A stretch of DNA of 64,000 nt from contig NZ_JAPFGP010000008.1 of NCBI RefSeq assembly GCF_026241155.1, positions 1 through 64,000 of the forward strand, in the 5' to 3' direction. This DNA comes from Paucibacter sp. PLA-PC-4 (GTDB lineage: Bacteria > Pseudomonadota > Gammaproteobacteria > Burkholderiales > Burkholderiaceae_C). Made by a program: the position numbers and the translations under genes. Below are positions 49,062 through 59,587 of the stretch, piece after piece; the stretch's first letter is position 1; the number at the start of each line of letters is the position of its first letter. The notes beneath the pieces are model-generated. The model made no database searches. It was not told where the DNA came from and saw only the letters and a list, made by a program, of their open reading frames with translations.

Positions 49062-49532
49062 TCAGCGCATCGGTATCGGCGTGGCGCGATCCACCGGCAC
49101 GGCAGTGACGCTGTTCTGCGGTGAGCCCTCGATGACCCGGTCCGAGTAGGTCAGATAGACCAGGGTGTTGCGTTTGACGTCGACCATGCGGACGATACGT
49201 AGCTTCTTGAATACCAGCGAGATCCGCTCGTTGAACACTTCCTCCTGCTGCGCCAGCGGCTTGGCGATGCTGATCGGGCCGACCTGGCGGCAGGCGATCG
49301 AGGCCTCGGCCTTGTCCTCGGCCAGGCCCAGCGCTCCCTTGATGCCACCGGTCTTGGCGCGCGAGACATAGCAGGCGACACCTGACACCTTGGGGTCGTC
49401 ATAGGCATCGACGACGATCTTGTGGTCCGGCCCGAGGAACTTGAACACCGTGTCCACCTCGCCCACCGGTTCAGCCTGCACGCAGGCAGCCAGCGCCGCC
49501 AGTCCCAGCAGGGACAGCCATGTTTTTTTCAT
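49062..49532 (-). CDS. creA: CreA family protein
   Basis: This 156-residue periplasmic protein has a signal peptide ([20 protein letters not shown]). The CreA core is visible: [37 protein letters not shown] and [11 protein letters not shown]. CreA is widespread and its biochemical role is unclear. The Cys in LAAC could make it a lipoprotein, but the downstream VQA cleavage site looks equally good. It precedes the PEP-CTERM gene and follows the VOC gene by 30 nt. Confidence 0.92.
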   Translation of the reverse strand: MKKTWLSLLGLAALAACVQAEPVGEVDTVFKFLGPDHKIVVDAYDDPKVSGVACYVSRAKTGGIKGALGLAEDKAEASIACRQVGPISIAKPLAQQEEVFNERISLVFKKLRIVRMVDVKRNTLVYLTYSDRVIEGSPQNSVTAVPVDRATPIPMR

Positions 49533-49562
49533 CTCGGAAGCTCCTTGTGATCAAGACGTTCT

Positions 49563-50015
49563 TCAGTGGGCCAGGCCCGGGCCCTTGAGTTCGATCTGAT
49601 TGTCGTCAGGGTCGGCCAGATAGAGCGAGGGGCCGTTGCCCTCGGCGCCGAAGTTGACTTGGGCCGCTGCGCTGCGCGGCAAACCGTGGGCGAGCAGGTG
49701 CTCGATGATGGCCGCTTCGTCGAAGGGCTCGATGCGCAGGCAGACATGGTCCATATTGCGGCCTTGCTCGCCGGCGGCGCCGCCGCCCTTGCGGCCGAGT
49801 GGGCCGTTGACCGAGACCAGATCGATCAACGAGCTGCCTGCACGCAGATGCACCAGGCCCAGGTCGTCGCGGCGTCGGACCAACTCGCAACCCAGCAGCT
49901 CGGCATAGAAGCGGATCGAGCGTTCCAGGTCCTGGACACGCAGCACGATATGGTCGATGCATTGCACGGAAAACGGCGGCACGGGGGCTCCCTTGGTGGT
50001 GGGCAATGGAGCCAT
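49563..50015 (-). CDS. VOC family (glyoxalase-fold) protein
   Basis: This 150-residue protein has the vicinal-oxygen-chelate fold: the N-terminal half CIDHIVLRVQDLERSIRFYAELLG and the C-terminal half NMDHVCLRIEPFDE, ending with YLADPDDNQIEL. Paired betaalphabetabetabeta units and His/Glu ligands fit a metal-dependent lyase, dioxygenase or resistance protein. The substrate is unknown. It is 30 nt upstream of creA on the same strand. The 169 nt before the divergent dehydrogenase gene contain no clear operator. Confidence 0.88.
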   Translation of the reverse strand: MAPLPTTKGAPVPPFSVQCIDHIVLRVQDLERSIRFYAELLGCELVRRRDDLGLVHLRAGSSLIDLVSVNGPLGRKGGGAAGEQGRNMDHVCLRIEPFDEAAIIEHLLAHGLPRSAAAQVNFGAEGNGPSLYLADPDDNQIELKGPGLAH

Positions 50016-50184
50016 TGTGGACGAGGCCTGGCCCTTGGCTGACGGACTGAACGCACGGCGCTCGCTTACAAAGCGTCACGATCTTCGCCTACACAGGATA
50101 CGGGTTCCCGCGCTAAATTTGGGATGCGGCGACCTGCCGCACCGGGTCGACGCGCCCTGGCAGCGTCCCGCAAGGAGCTTGGCC

Positions 50185-51438
50185 ATGGCCGTTGGCTTTT
50201 CTGGCAAGTGGATGATGGTGCGGGCCTTGCTGCCCGGTCTGTTGTGGCTGGCGACCGGTGCCGCTCAAGCGTTGGGCGGGCAGGTTGTGGTCGCCAACGG
50301 GCTGAATCAGCCCTTGCTGCTGAGCGCGCCCGACGGCGATGCTCGCTTGTTCGTCGTCGAGAAGGGCGGGCTAATCCGCACGATATCTGGCGGCGTGCTT
50401 CAGGCCGCGCCCTTTCTCGACCTGTCTAGTCAGGTGGCTACCGGTGGCGAGCGCGGCCTGCTTGGACTGGCCTTCGACCCCGGTTTTGTAGACAACGGCC
50501 GCTTCTATGTGAACTATGTGGACAAGACCACGCTGAACACCGTGGTGGCGCGCTACCAGGTGGCCGGAGGCGTCGTCGACGTGGGCTTGGCCCAACCTAT
50601 TCTGAGCATCGCCCAGCCCGGCTTTGACAACCACAAGGGCGGCTGGATAGGTTTTCGCCCCGGTGATGCGAACAACCTCTACATCGCCACCGGTGACGGC
50701 GGCAGCGGCAACGATCCCGGCAACAACGCGCAAAATCCGCAAAGCCTGCTCGGCAAGATGCTGCGCATCGATGTCCGCGGCAACACGGCCGGCTATGCGA
50801 TCTCGGGCGACAACCCCTTCGCCGGCCGCAGCGATGTGGCCCCCGAGATCTGGGCCCTGGGCCTGCGCAACCCGTTTCGCAACAGCTTCGATCGCCAGAC
50901 CGGCGACTTCTGGATCGCCGATGTGGGCCAGGGCCGACGCGAGGAGATCAACCTCGAGGTCAGCGGCGATGCCGGCGGTCACAACTATGGCTGGCGCCTG
51001 CGCGAAGGCACGATCGCGACTCCCGGTGTCGGCGGTACCGCGCCCGGGCTGACCGATCCGGTGTTCGACTACGGCCATCTGGGCAGCCCCGGTGGGCTCG
51101 GCAACTCGATCACCGGCGGCTATGTCTACCGGGGCCCCAGCATTGCCGATGCCGACGGTCGCTACTTCTTTGGCGACTTCGTCAGCAACCGCATCTTCTC
51201 CTTTGCGATCGGCGTTGGCGGGGCGCCCAGCGATCTGCGCGACGACACCGAGGCCTTTATCGGCGGCAGCGGCCTGAGCGGGCTGGCCTCCTTCGGCGAG
51301 GACGGCAATGGCGGGCTCTATGCCGTGGGCATCAACGGCGTGGTGGTGCGTCTGGTGCCCGAGCCGGCGTCCTACGCAATGCTGCTGCTGGGCCTGGCCG
51401 GCCTGGCCTGGCTGCGCCGGCGCGGCGGTCCTGTATGA
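50185..51438 (+). CDS. PQQ-type sugar dehydrogenase with PEP-CTERM anchor
   Basis: This 417-residue exported protein has a signal peptide ending AAQA. A glucose/sorbosone dehydrogenase-type propeller follows (NGLNQPLLLSAPDGDARLFVVE; GERGLLGLAFDPGF; NHKGGWIGF; GLRNPFRNSFD; IADVGQGRREEINL). It ends in a PEP-CTERM signal, VPEPASYAMLLLGLAGLAWLR and RR. It should therefore be processed by exosortase and exposed or secreted. The start at 50185 follows AAGGAG. It is a homologue of the lipoprotein at 13873-15045 with a different anchoring mode. Confidence 0.9.
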   Translation: MAVGFSGKWMMVRALLPGLLWLATGAAQALGGQVVVANGLNQPLLLSAPDGDARLFVVEKGGLIRTISGGVLQAAPFLDLSSQVATGGERGLLGLAFDPGFVDNGRFYVNYVDKTTLNTVVARYQVAGGVVDVGLAQPILSIAQPGFDNHKGGWIGFRPGDANNLYIATGDGGSGNDPGNNAQNPQSLLGKMLRIDVRGNTAGYAISGDNPFAGRSDVAPEIWALGLRNPFRNSFDRQTGDFWIADVGQGRREEINLEVSGDAGGHNYGWRLREGTIATPGVGGTAPGLTDPVFDYGHLGSPGGLGNSITGGYVYRGPSIADADGRYFFGDFVSNRIFSFAIGVGGAPSDLRDDTEAFIGGSGLSGLASFGEDGNGGLYAVGINGVVVRLVPEPASYAMLLLGLAGLAWLRRRGGPV

Positions 51439-51516
51439 AATTGCAAATGGGTTCTAGTCCTACAGCCGCCCCCTGGGGCGAACGCCATACTGGCGGCCAT
51501 CGAATGGAGTTTTGTG

Positions 51517-51726
51517 ATGGAGTTTGACGAGAGCTTGATGGAGCGATATCGACGGCTGCAGCAAGACCTGGCACGCGCCTACCGCGACCTGCCATGGCAG
51601 AGCAGCCAGATCGACCGCATCGCCGACGAACTACAGGCCACCGAGCAGGCCCTGGCGCAGCAGTCCTGCGCCCGCCTGCCGCCGCCCGACACCCACAAAT
51701 TCAGCACCCGGAGCCATTGCCAATGA
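51517..51726 (+). CDS. Small hypothetical protein coupled to OmpA lipoprotein
   Basis: This 69-residue, helical, charged protein (MERYRRLQQDLARAYRDLPW; IDRIADELQATEQAL) has no membrane segment. The ATG at 51517 follows TGGAG. Its stop overlaps the ATG of the OmpA-family gene by 4 nt (ATGA), which supports that it is translated. Function unknown. Confidence 0.72.
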   Translation: MEFDESLMERYRRLQQDLARAYRDLPWQSSQIDRIADELQATEQALAQQSCARLPPPDTHKFSTRSHCQ

Positions 51727-52388
51727 AGTCCATCCCCCGTCCCTCGGTCCGCCGCCCCGCCCTGATCGTGGCCACCGTTTCCCTTGCCTTGCTGGCCGCC
51801 GGCTGCGCGTCGATGAGCGAGCGTGAGCAGGGCACGGCCAAGGGGGCGGCGGTCGGCGCCGTGGCCGGTGCCATCCTGGGCTCGGCCACCGGAGGCAAGG
51901 CCGGGCAGAGCGCGGTGATCGGCGGCGCCATCGGCGCGGTGGCCGGCAACCTCTGGTCCAAGCATCTCGAAGACAAGCGCAAGGCCCTGGCCACTGCAAG
52001 CGCCGGCACCGGCATCGAGGTCGACCGCACCGCCGACAACCAGCTCAAGCTGAACGTGCCCAGCGACTTCTCCTTCGATGTCGGCCGCGCCGACATCAAG
52101 CCGCAGATGCGCCCGGTGCTCGATGAGATCGGCCGCAACCTTGACCCCAAGGTGCGGGTGACCGTGGTCGGCCATACCGACAGCACCGGCAATGACGCGA
52201 TCAACGAGCCCTTGGCTATGGACCGTGCCGAATCGGTGCGCGACTACCTGGCCAACCGCGGCGTCAGCCGCAGCCGCATGGCGGTCGAAGGTCGGGGCGC
52301 GCGCGAGCCGGTCGCCAGCAATGCCAACGACGCCGGTCGCGCGCAGAACCGCCGCGTCGAGATCTTCCTGGCCGAGCCGGCAGGCTGA
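51723..52388 (+). CDS. OmpA family lipoprotein with glycine zipper
   Basis: This 221-residue outer-membrane lipoprotein has a lipobox LLAAGC and a Gly-zipper segment (GAAVGAVAGAILGSATGG; IGGAIGAVAGN) that probably inserts into the membrane. The C-terminal OmpA domain binds peptidoglycan (VVGHTDSTGNDAINE, SRMAVEGRGAREPVASN, NRRVEIF). The start at 51723 gives the lipoprotein signal and overlaps the small upstream gene. Confidence 0.93.
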   Translation: MKSIPRPSVRRPALIVATVSLALLAAGCASMSEREQGTAKGAAVGAVAGAILGSATGGKAGQSAVIGGAIGAVAGNLWSKHLEDKRKALATASAGTGIEVDRTADNQLKLNVPSDFSFDVGRADIKPQMRPVLDEIGRNLDPKVRVTVVGHTDSTGNDAINEPLAMDRAESVRDYLANRGVSRSRMAVEGRGAREPVASNANDAGRAQNRRVEIFLAEPAG

Positions 52389-52401
52389 GGGGCAGCGGGC
52401 T

Positions 52402-53240
52402 TCAGCGCCCGGGCTCGGCTGTCGACAGCCACCAGCCTGGCCCGACGCACCAGGCGCTGGCGTCAGGTCTGCTGTCGCGCTGCAGCGAGCGCACCGCGCC
52501 CAGCGACTGCCGCTCCAGCGCCGCCGCCAGCGACTGCGAGGCGGCCTGGTCGCGCGCCGATGCAGGGAATGAAGGCGACGCGCATCAGGGCCGTGGCCGC
52601 ATAACTGCGTTCGCCCAGCCTGGTGACGCGCAGCATGCAGCCCATGCCCGTATCGGGCGTCAGCGGGATGATCAGACGGCCGCCGATCTTGAGCGCGTCC
52701 AGCCAGGCGGCGAGCGGATGGGTGGCGCCGGCATTCACATAGATCACATCGCTGGCTGGCAGTGGCCCGGCGCTGGCCGAGGCGGCGACCACCTCGACCC
52801 GTTCGCCCGCCCAGCTCAGGTTCTGGCGCGCCCGCGCGGCCAGATCGGCTTCGATCTCGTAGGCCGGCACGCTGCCATCCGGGCCGACCAGATTCGCCAG
52901 CACTGCCGTGTAATAGCCGGTGTCGGTGCCGGCGCCGATATGAAGCACGGTCTCGCCGGATGCCGGTGCCGCCAAGCAGCGTGCATGCAAGCTCGGCTGG
53001 CCGTTGCTGATGCCACGCTCCGGCGCCAGGCCGATCAACACATCCTGGTAGAGCAGGCCCGGATCATTGGAGATCGTCGGCAGATAGCCGGAGCCGATGA
53101 ACACCGGCCACGGCCCCGGCCCGAGATAGTCCTCTGTGGGCACCGTCTCGAAGGCCGCAGCCAGGCGCTCATCGCTGGCTCCGCTGCTCGCGGCGATGAA
53201 AGCGGGCGTAGAGGCGGCGGTGGGCAGTCAGCGTGTTCAT
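52402..53240 (-). pseudogene. Protein-L-isoaspartate methyltransferase-like gene, two frameshifts
   Basis: The N-terminus (MNTLTAHRRLYARF from 53240) is followed by an extra T near 53201 that shifts the frame. The main body is open in another frame (VFIGSGYLPTISNDPGLLYQD; GETVLHIGAGTDTGYYTAVLANL, a SAM motif I). After MRVAFIPCIGAR the frame shifts again within a GCGCGC run near 52560. The expected tail (DQAASQSLAAALERQSLGAV) continues in a further frame to 52402. The original product would be a PIMT-like protein methyltransferase. Both lesions are short indels in simple runs. Confidence 0.78.
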
Positions 53241-53292
53241 GACGCTGGGGCTCCGGTCTGCGGTGGGCGTGGAGTTTAAGACGCGCTCCGCC

Positions 53293-53616
53293 TCAATCCA
53301 GCGGATGGCTGTCGACCTCGCTGAGATGCAACTCGGGCCGGATGTTGGTGTAGTTCGGCAGATCGGCCAGCAGGGCGGCGCCGGCCTGTTGCAGCGCGGC
53401 CTGGGCGGCGGCGAGCGTCGCGAACCAGGCGTTGGAGGTGGCGATGATCTGGCCCGGTGCCGGCGGGTGGGTGGACAGGGTTCTATCGCTCTCCAGTCGC
53501 TGCAGGCCCAGCGGCCGCAGCAGTTCGCGGGTGAGTCGCATATGTTCGGCCCGATAGTAGGCGTGATCGAAACGCGCACCCTCGAACCATCGGTAGTTGC
53601 CATTGATCTTGACCAT
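53293..53616 (-). CDS. EthD family protein
   Basis: The 107-residue protein has the small ferredoxin-like alpha+beta EthD fold (MVKINGNYRWFEGARFDHAY; then HMRLTRELLRPLG). EthD-type proteins occur with oxygenases or as isomerase/cyclase-like enzymes; the role here is unknown. The start at 53616 has GAGG nine bases upstream. The methyltransferase pseudogene follows after 52 nt. Confidence 0.8.
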   Translation of the reverse strand: MVKINGNYRWFEGARFDHAYYRAEHMRLTRELLRPLGLQRLESDRTLSTHPPAPGQIIATSNAWFATLAAAQAALQQAGAALLADLPNYTNIRPELHLSEVDSHPLD

Positions 53617-53737
53617 CGGTGCTGTCCTCGCGGTTGTATCCCGGCCGGGCGCATCGACACCAGCCGGCGCTGAGGCTAGCAGCCGACGAAGCGAGCGCCT
53701 GGCGCCCAGGTGACAGCGCTGGCCATCGGGGCCGGGC

Positions 53738-54133
53738 TCAGGCCAGGTGCTGCCGCAGTTGCAGCACATTGCCCTCGGGGTCGAGGCCGTCGCAGACGCG
53801 GGCGCCGCGAATCAGCCAGCCTTGCTCGTCCGCAACGATGTCGCCACCCAGGCGCTGGGCGGATTCCCGGGCGACCTGCAGGCTCGCGATGTTGAAGAAC
53901 AGCTTGATCGGCGTCTCGCTACGCCGCTCGGGCGGCGTCGTGATCACGATATCAGCCGCGATGCGGGCCGGTATTGCGTGTATCACCAGCTCGAAGCCAG
54001 ACCCTGCCAGCAGCACATGGTCGGCCGCCTCCTGCTGCCGGCTCAACCCTATCACCTGCTCGTAAAACCGCGCCAGGCGCTGCAGGTCTTTGGCGAAGAT
54101 CACGGCGCCGAAGAGTGCCTTGGGTTCGGACAT
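53738..54133 (-). CDS. VOC family protein
   Basis: This 131-residue vicinal-oxygen-chelate protein has LFGAVIFAKDLQRLARFYEQ at its N-terminus and VCDGLDPEGNVLQL at its C-terminus, giving two half-domains. It is short, with one recognisable metal-type His/Glu set, so a catalytic role is uncertain. It lies 31 nt after the membrane-protein gene on the same strand. Confidence 0.85.
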   Translation of the reverse strand: MSEPKALFGAVIFAKDLQRLARFYEQVIGLSRQQEAADHVLLAGSGFELVIHAIPARIAADIVITTPPERRSETPIKLFFNIASLQVARESAQRLGGDIVADEQGWLIRGARVCDGLDPEGNVLQLRQHLA

Positions 54134-54164
54134 GGTGAGCTCCAGTCTGTGAAAGGAACGTGGA

Positions 54165-54660
54165 TCAATCGTAACCCGCATGCAGGCGGCGCAGGCACAG
54201 GACGGCGATGCCCAGCACGGCAAGCCCCAGGCACAGCAGATATAGCTCGGCCAGGCTGAGCAGGCCCAGCAGGGCGTTGGCATCGCTGATGGGCGCGAGC
54301 GGCCGCATATCGGCATGCATGATGCTGTCGAACAGGATATGTGAGAAGGCCCCCAGCGCGGCGCCGATGGCGACCGCCATGGGTGTCAGGTCTTGCCAGC
54401 GCAGCGGATTCGGCAACCAGAACCGCGCAGCGAACTCGCGCAGCGCGAGGAAGAGGGCGAGCGTTGCGCCGACCATCAGTGCGGCGCCGACATAGCTGTG
54501 CAGAAAGGCATGAACCGGCTGGCGGTGCCGGATCAGATTGACCAGCGACTCGATATCGATCAAGACGTTGGCCGCGCAGAAGGCCAGAAAGCTGATGCGG
54601 TGAGGCGCGGCGGCGTGCAGGGCGCCGCCGAGGCCGAAATGTAAGGGGGGTGATGGGCAT
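54165..54660 (-). pseudogene. Membrane protein (YdjM/metal-dependent-hydrolase-like), start frameshifted
   Basis: The natural start is probably the ATG at 54660 (MPITPL), but the G6 run at 54645-54650 (C6 on the coding strand) puts it out of frame. With C5 the frame reads MPITPLHFGLGGALHAA and continues to 54165, giving 164 residues. It has about four helices and motifs HFGLGGALHAAAPHRISF, IDIESL and FSHILFDSIMHADM, similar to membrane-bound hydrolases of the YdjM type. Without the repair no good start exists. It could be intact if the run length is wrong in the assembly. Confidence 0.65.
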
Positions 54661-54687
54661 GTCAGTGCTCGGGCCGGGCGACAGTGT

Positions 54688-55221
54688 TCATCGCTGTTCG
54701 GCGCCCCGGGCCCCGACCATATACAGCGCCGGCCCATCCGGCGCCGTGACGAGCTCGACCGCGCGAAACCCGGCCCTCTCGTAGCTGCGGATCGCGCGAT
54801 GATTGCCCGGGTCGAGATCGGTCTGAATCAGGGTCACCGCCGGGTCGCGGAACAGCAGCTCGACCAGGGCCTCGACCATCTGCGTGCCGAGCCCCCGGCC
54901 AAGATCCTCGCCGTGCGCGAGGAACTGGTCGATGCCGCGCACGCCGGGGTCGGTCACGAAGTCTCACCAGCCGTCGCCGCTGCCCATCGCGATATAGGAC
55001 TGGGCGAAGCCGATGGCGCGCTCGCCCTGCATCGCGACATAGGGCGTGTGCTGGTCGGCCGCCAACACCGCAGGCGAACAGCTGTCCTGGGTCTCGGCCA
55101 GCGTGAGCCCCGCGTCACCCCACCATGGAGCGAGGTGCGGGTCTTGCAGCCAGCGATGGATCAGCGGTACGTCGTGCTCCGTCATCGGACGAAGCACGAC
55201 GCCGCGAGGCGCCTCAGCCAA
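54688..55221 (-). pseudogene. AAC(6')-type aminoglycoside acetyltransferase-like gene with internal TGA
   Basis: One frame runs from the TTG at 55221 to 54688 and is interrupted by a TGA at 54966-54964. Before it stand LRPMTEHDVPLIHRWLQDPH and AQSYIAMGSGDGW. After it stand TDPGVRGIDQFL, GLGTQMVEALVELLF and ERAGFRAVELVTAPDGPALYMV. These match the AAC(6')-I family from end to end, with the stop replacing the second Trp of the usual GDGWW. A single TGG-to-TGA change explains the split. It lies 1 nt after fusA on the same strand. Confidence 0.82.
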
Positions 55222-55222
55222 C

Positions 55223-57325
<2,103 letters not shown>

Positions 57326-57466
57326 GATGTCACTCCAGTGAGGGGAAGAAGCGGAGCTTGGGTGGGCCAGCATAAGGCCGGTCCTCAAGTTCGGCTACCG
57401 TCAGGGCTTCTGACTGGCATCATCTGTGGGGTGAGGGTCGAAGTTCAAGTCGCGTTTGGGCGCTCC

Positions 57467-57811
57467 TCAGTCATGGTGGCAGCGGCTGTCTGCCGGCGCC
57501 TGCTCGCGCTGATGCAGGCCGTAGTCGCGCAGCACCGCCGCCACCCGCAGCCGGTAATCTGCAAATACCCCGGCCCGGCCCTCGCTCTGGGCCGCCCGGT
57601 GCGCCTCCAGCCGGCGCCAGCCCTGTACGGCGCCCTCGTCGCGCCAGAACGACAGCGACAGCAGTTTGTCTGGATCGTTCAGGCTCTGGAAGCGCTCGAT
57701 GCTGATGAAGCCGTCCATCTGTTCCAGCACCGGTTTCAGCTCGGCGGCCAGATCCAGATAGCGCTGACGGCCCTCGGGCCGGGGTTGGACTTCGAAAATG
57801 ATGGCGATCAT
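57467..57811 (-). CDS. ABM-family (antibiotic biosynthesis monooxygenase) protein
   Basis: This 114-residue protein has the dimeric alpha+beta barrel ABM fold: AIIFEVQPRPEGRQRYLDLA, then DGFISIERFQSLNDPDKLLSLSFW and a short helical tail. Members act as cofactor-free oxygenases, haem-degrading enzymes or accessory proteins. Its start overlaps the P450 stop by 4 nt, so it is translationally coupled. The 141 nt between it and fusA contain no feature I can support. Confidence 0.85.
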   Translation of the reverse strand: MIAIIFEVQPRPEGRQRYLDLAAELKPVLEQMDGFISIERFQSLNDPDKLLSLSFWRDEGAVQGWRRLEAHRAAQSEGRAGVFADYRLRVAAVLRDYGLHQREQAPADSRCHHD

Positions 57812-58836
57812 GGGGTGGCGTGTTCCTGTGGGTCGATGAAGGCCGGGATGTAGGCATTGGCCAGGGTCACGCCTTGCGTGGGTGTCGGCCAGCGCCGGCC
57901 GTCCTGATAAGCGAGCAGCAGCTCCAGCGCAGCCGCGGCCGTCTCCAGAGCCAGGTCTTGCCCAGGGCAGCGGTGGGCGCCAGCGCCGAAGCCCACATCA
58001 TCGGCTTCGGTGGTCTTGCCGGCCAGGTTCAGAAGCAAGGCGTCGCCTGGCCGCAGCCGTACCCCACCGATCTCCAGCGATTCCAGTGCGAAGCGGCGGG
58101 TGTTGCGCACGCCACCGCCCTCGCGCAGCAGGGTCGGCAGCCAATCCAGCATCCGGCCGGGCCGGCGCAGCGCCGGTTCCGTGGCCAGCCTCGCCAGTGC
58201 GTTGCCGAGCAGCGCGGCGCCGGCCTCATGACTCTGCCATAGCAGGGCCAGGCGGTTGGCCTCGAATTCTTCGACGCCGCCCGGCCAATGCTGCGCCGGC
58301 CCAAGCCGGTGCAGGCAGGCCTGCAGGGGTGCCGCCGCCGCTGCTGGCGTAGCCAGGGATTGCAGCAGGGCCGCACAAGCCGGGTCAGCGGCTCCCGCCT
58401 GTCCGTCCTGCAGGGCGCCGGCAATCGCCCGCAACTGCTCGTGCAGCCAGCGCTGATCGGACAGGCTGTCCAGGGGCAGTCCCAGTACAGCGGCGATGCT
58501 GGCCGACGGTGTGGCCCAGACCCAGTGGTTCCAGCCTCCGGTCAAGGCCAGTGCGGCCTGGCGCCGTGCCTGCGCCCGCAGCTCTGCGGCAGGCAGAGCC
58601 TTCAGCGCCCTGACCAGGGCCTGCTTGGGCGTGCTGCGTGAGGCGTCGTCACGTTGGCGCAGCCACAGCCCGAACAGCCGGCCTAGCCGGCTGCCCTCGA
58701 GATGGGCCGGCAGTGGCTTGCCGGGCGGGCGCACCCCCAGCTCGGGGCGCTGCAGCAGCGCAGCACTCAGTGCTGGATGTTCGGCCTGCCACAGGCGCAG
58801 CTCCGGGCGGTGTTGCAAAGCATGGGGGCAGGGCAT
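57808..58836 (-). CDS. Atypical cytochrome P450
   Basis: This 342-residue protein shows the haem-binding loop VGFGAGAHRCPGQDLAL, with Cys290 as thiolate ligand. It is shorter than usual P450s (about 400). The K-helix ExxR cannot be found; TLLR (235-238) occupies its position. The meander before the haem loop is compressed to about a dozen residues, and the I-helix (LLWQSHEAGAALLG) lacks the common AGxxT. An unusual or specialised P450 is likely, not a standard hydroxylase. The start at 58836 follows GGAG. Its neighbours are a flavin reductase upstream and an ABM protein downstream. Confidence 0.82.
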   Translation of the reverse strand: MPCPHALQHRPELRLWQAEHPALSAALLQRPELGVRPPGKPLPAHLEGSRLGRLFGLWLRQRDDASRSTPKQALVRALKALPAAELRAQARRQAALALTGGWNHWVWATPSASIAAVLGLPLDSLSDQRWLHEQLRAIAGALQDGQAGAADPACAALLQSLATPAAAAAPLQACLHRLGPAQHWPGGVEEFEANRLALLWQSHEAGAALLGNALARLATEPALRRPGRMLDWLPTLLREGGGVRNTRRFALESLEIGGVRLRPGDALLLNLAGKTTEADDVGFGAGAHRCPGQDLALETAAAALELLLAYQDGRRWPTPTQGVTLANAYIPAFIDPQEHATP

Positions 58837-58862
58837 GGGGTTCTCCGAGTGCGACTGTGGCT

Positions 58863-59534
58863 TCACGCGGCGGCGCCGGTGGCCTGCTGCGGGGGCAGCG
58901 CGGTCTCTGCCCGGAAATTTGCCCCTCGCGGTGTGCCAGTGCCGCAGTAGTGGCGGAAGACATAGAGCAGAGGCTGCCAGCGCAAGGTGTCGATGTGGTG
59001 GCTGCCGGCGTGGGTGATGTCTTCGTGCGCATGCACGCGCAAGACCTGCAACTCCGCAATGGCGAAGCCGCGCGCCGTGGCGCCGGCCTCGTCGAGCGAG
59101 CCTTGCAAGCGGGCCTCGATTTGCAGCGGGCAGTCGAGCACCCGTGCCGCCCGGACCAGCTCGCCCGGCAGTCGTTGCAGGCCGGCGAGTGCGAACTTAT
59201 CGGCCACATGGCGGTATCCCATGGCCCGCTTGCGCGGCGGCACCTCGCTGCGACCGGTGGCGCGTGCCAGAGATTCGACCTGGGGCCATTGCGCAGCAGA
59301 CGGGAGGTTGACCACACAGTCGCCGTCACGCCGCAGGTTCTCAAGACCCTGGCCGCCCAGACCCAGCCCGATGACCAGTCGGTCACCGAGCGCCCAGACG
59401 GAGGAATTCGGCGAGAGATTGCTGCTGCCGTCCGGGTTGACGGTGGAGAGCAGCGCGACCGGCGTGCCGAAGTACAGCACCGACGGCGTGATGACGCGTT
59501 GTGCAGGCGCTTGATGATGAAGGGCTTGAGTCAT
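58863..59534 (-). CDS. Flavin reductase-like FMN-binding protein
   Basis: This 223-residue split-barrel protein of the flavin reductase type has ITPSVLYFGTPVALLSTVNPDG (from residue 15) and SSVWALGDRLVIGLGLGG, with FMN-binding NLSPNSS. It could supply reduced flavin or electrons to the P450 or ABM partner. The start at 59534 gives the family length; an earlier ATG would cross the operator. It is the first gene of a three-gene operon and lies opposite arsR. Confidence 0.82.
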   Translation of the reverse strand: MTQALHHQAPAQRVITPSVLYFGTPVALLSTVNPDGSSNLSPNSSVWALGDRLVIGLGLGGQGLENLRRDGDCVVNLPSAAQWPQVESLARATGRSEVPPRKRAMGYRHVADKFALAGLQRLPGELVRAARVLDCPLQIEARLQGSLDEAGATARGFAIAELQVLRVHAHEDITHAGSHHIDTLRWQPLLYVFRHYCGTGTPRGANFRAETALPPQQATGAAA

Positions 59535-59563
59535 GGCGACAGTCTCGCCATCGACGCCTTGCA

Positions 59564-59587
59564 ATGCTTCGTCTACCATCGAAGCAT
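59564..59587. promoter_or_regulatory. Palindromic probable ArsR operator
   Basis: A perfect inverted repeat, ATGCTTCG-N8-CGAAGCAT, spans the gap between the divergent flavin reductase and ArsR-type genes; its right arm ends in the ATG of arsR. The symmetry and position suggest autoregulation and control of the reductase-P450-ABM operon. Confidence 0.65.

Noticed and set aside
58638-59585. Extension of the ArsR frame upstream over 300 codons
   Set aside because: It is antisense to the flavin reductase and P450. The ArsR homology begins at 59586 with a good operator at the start.
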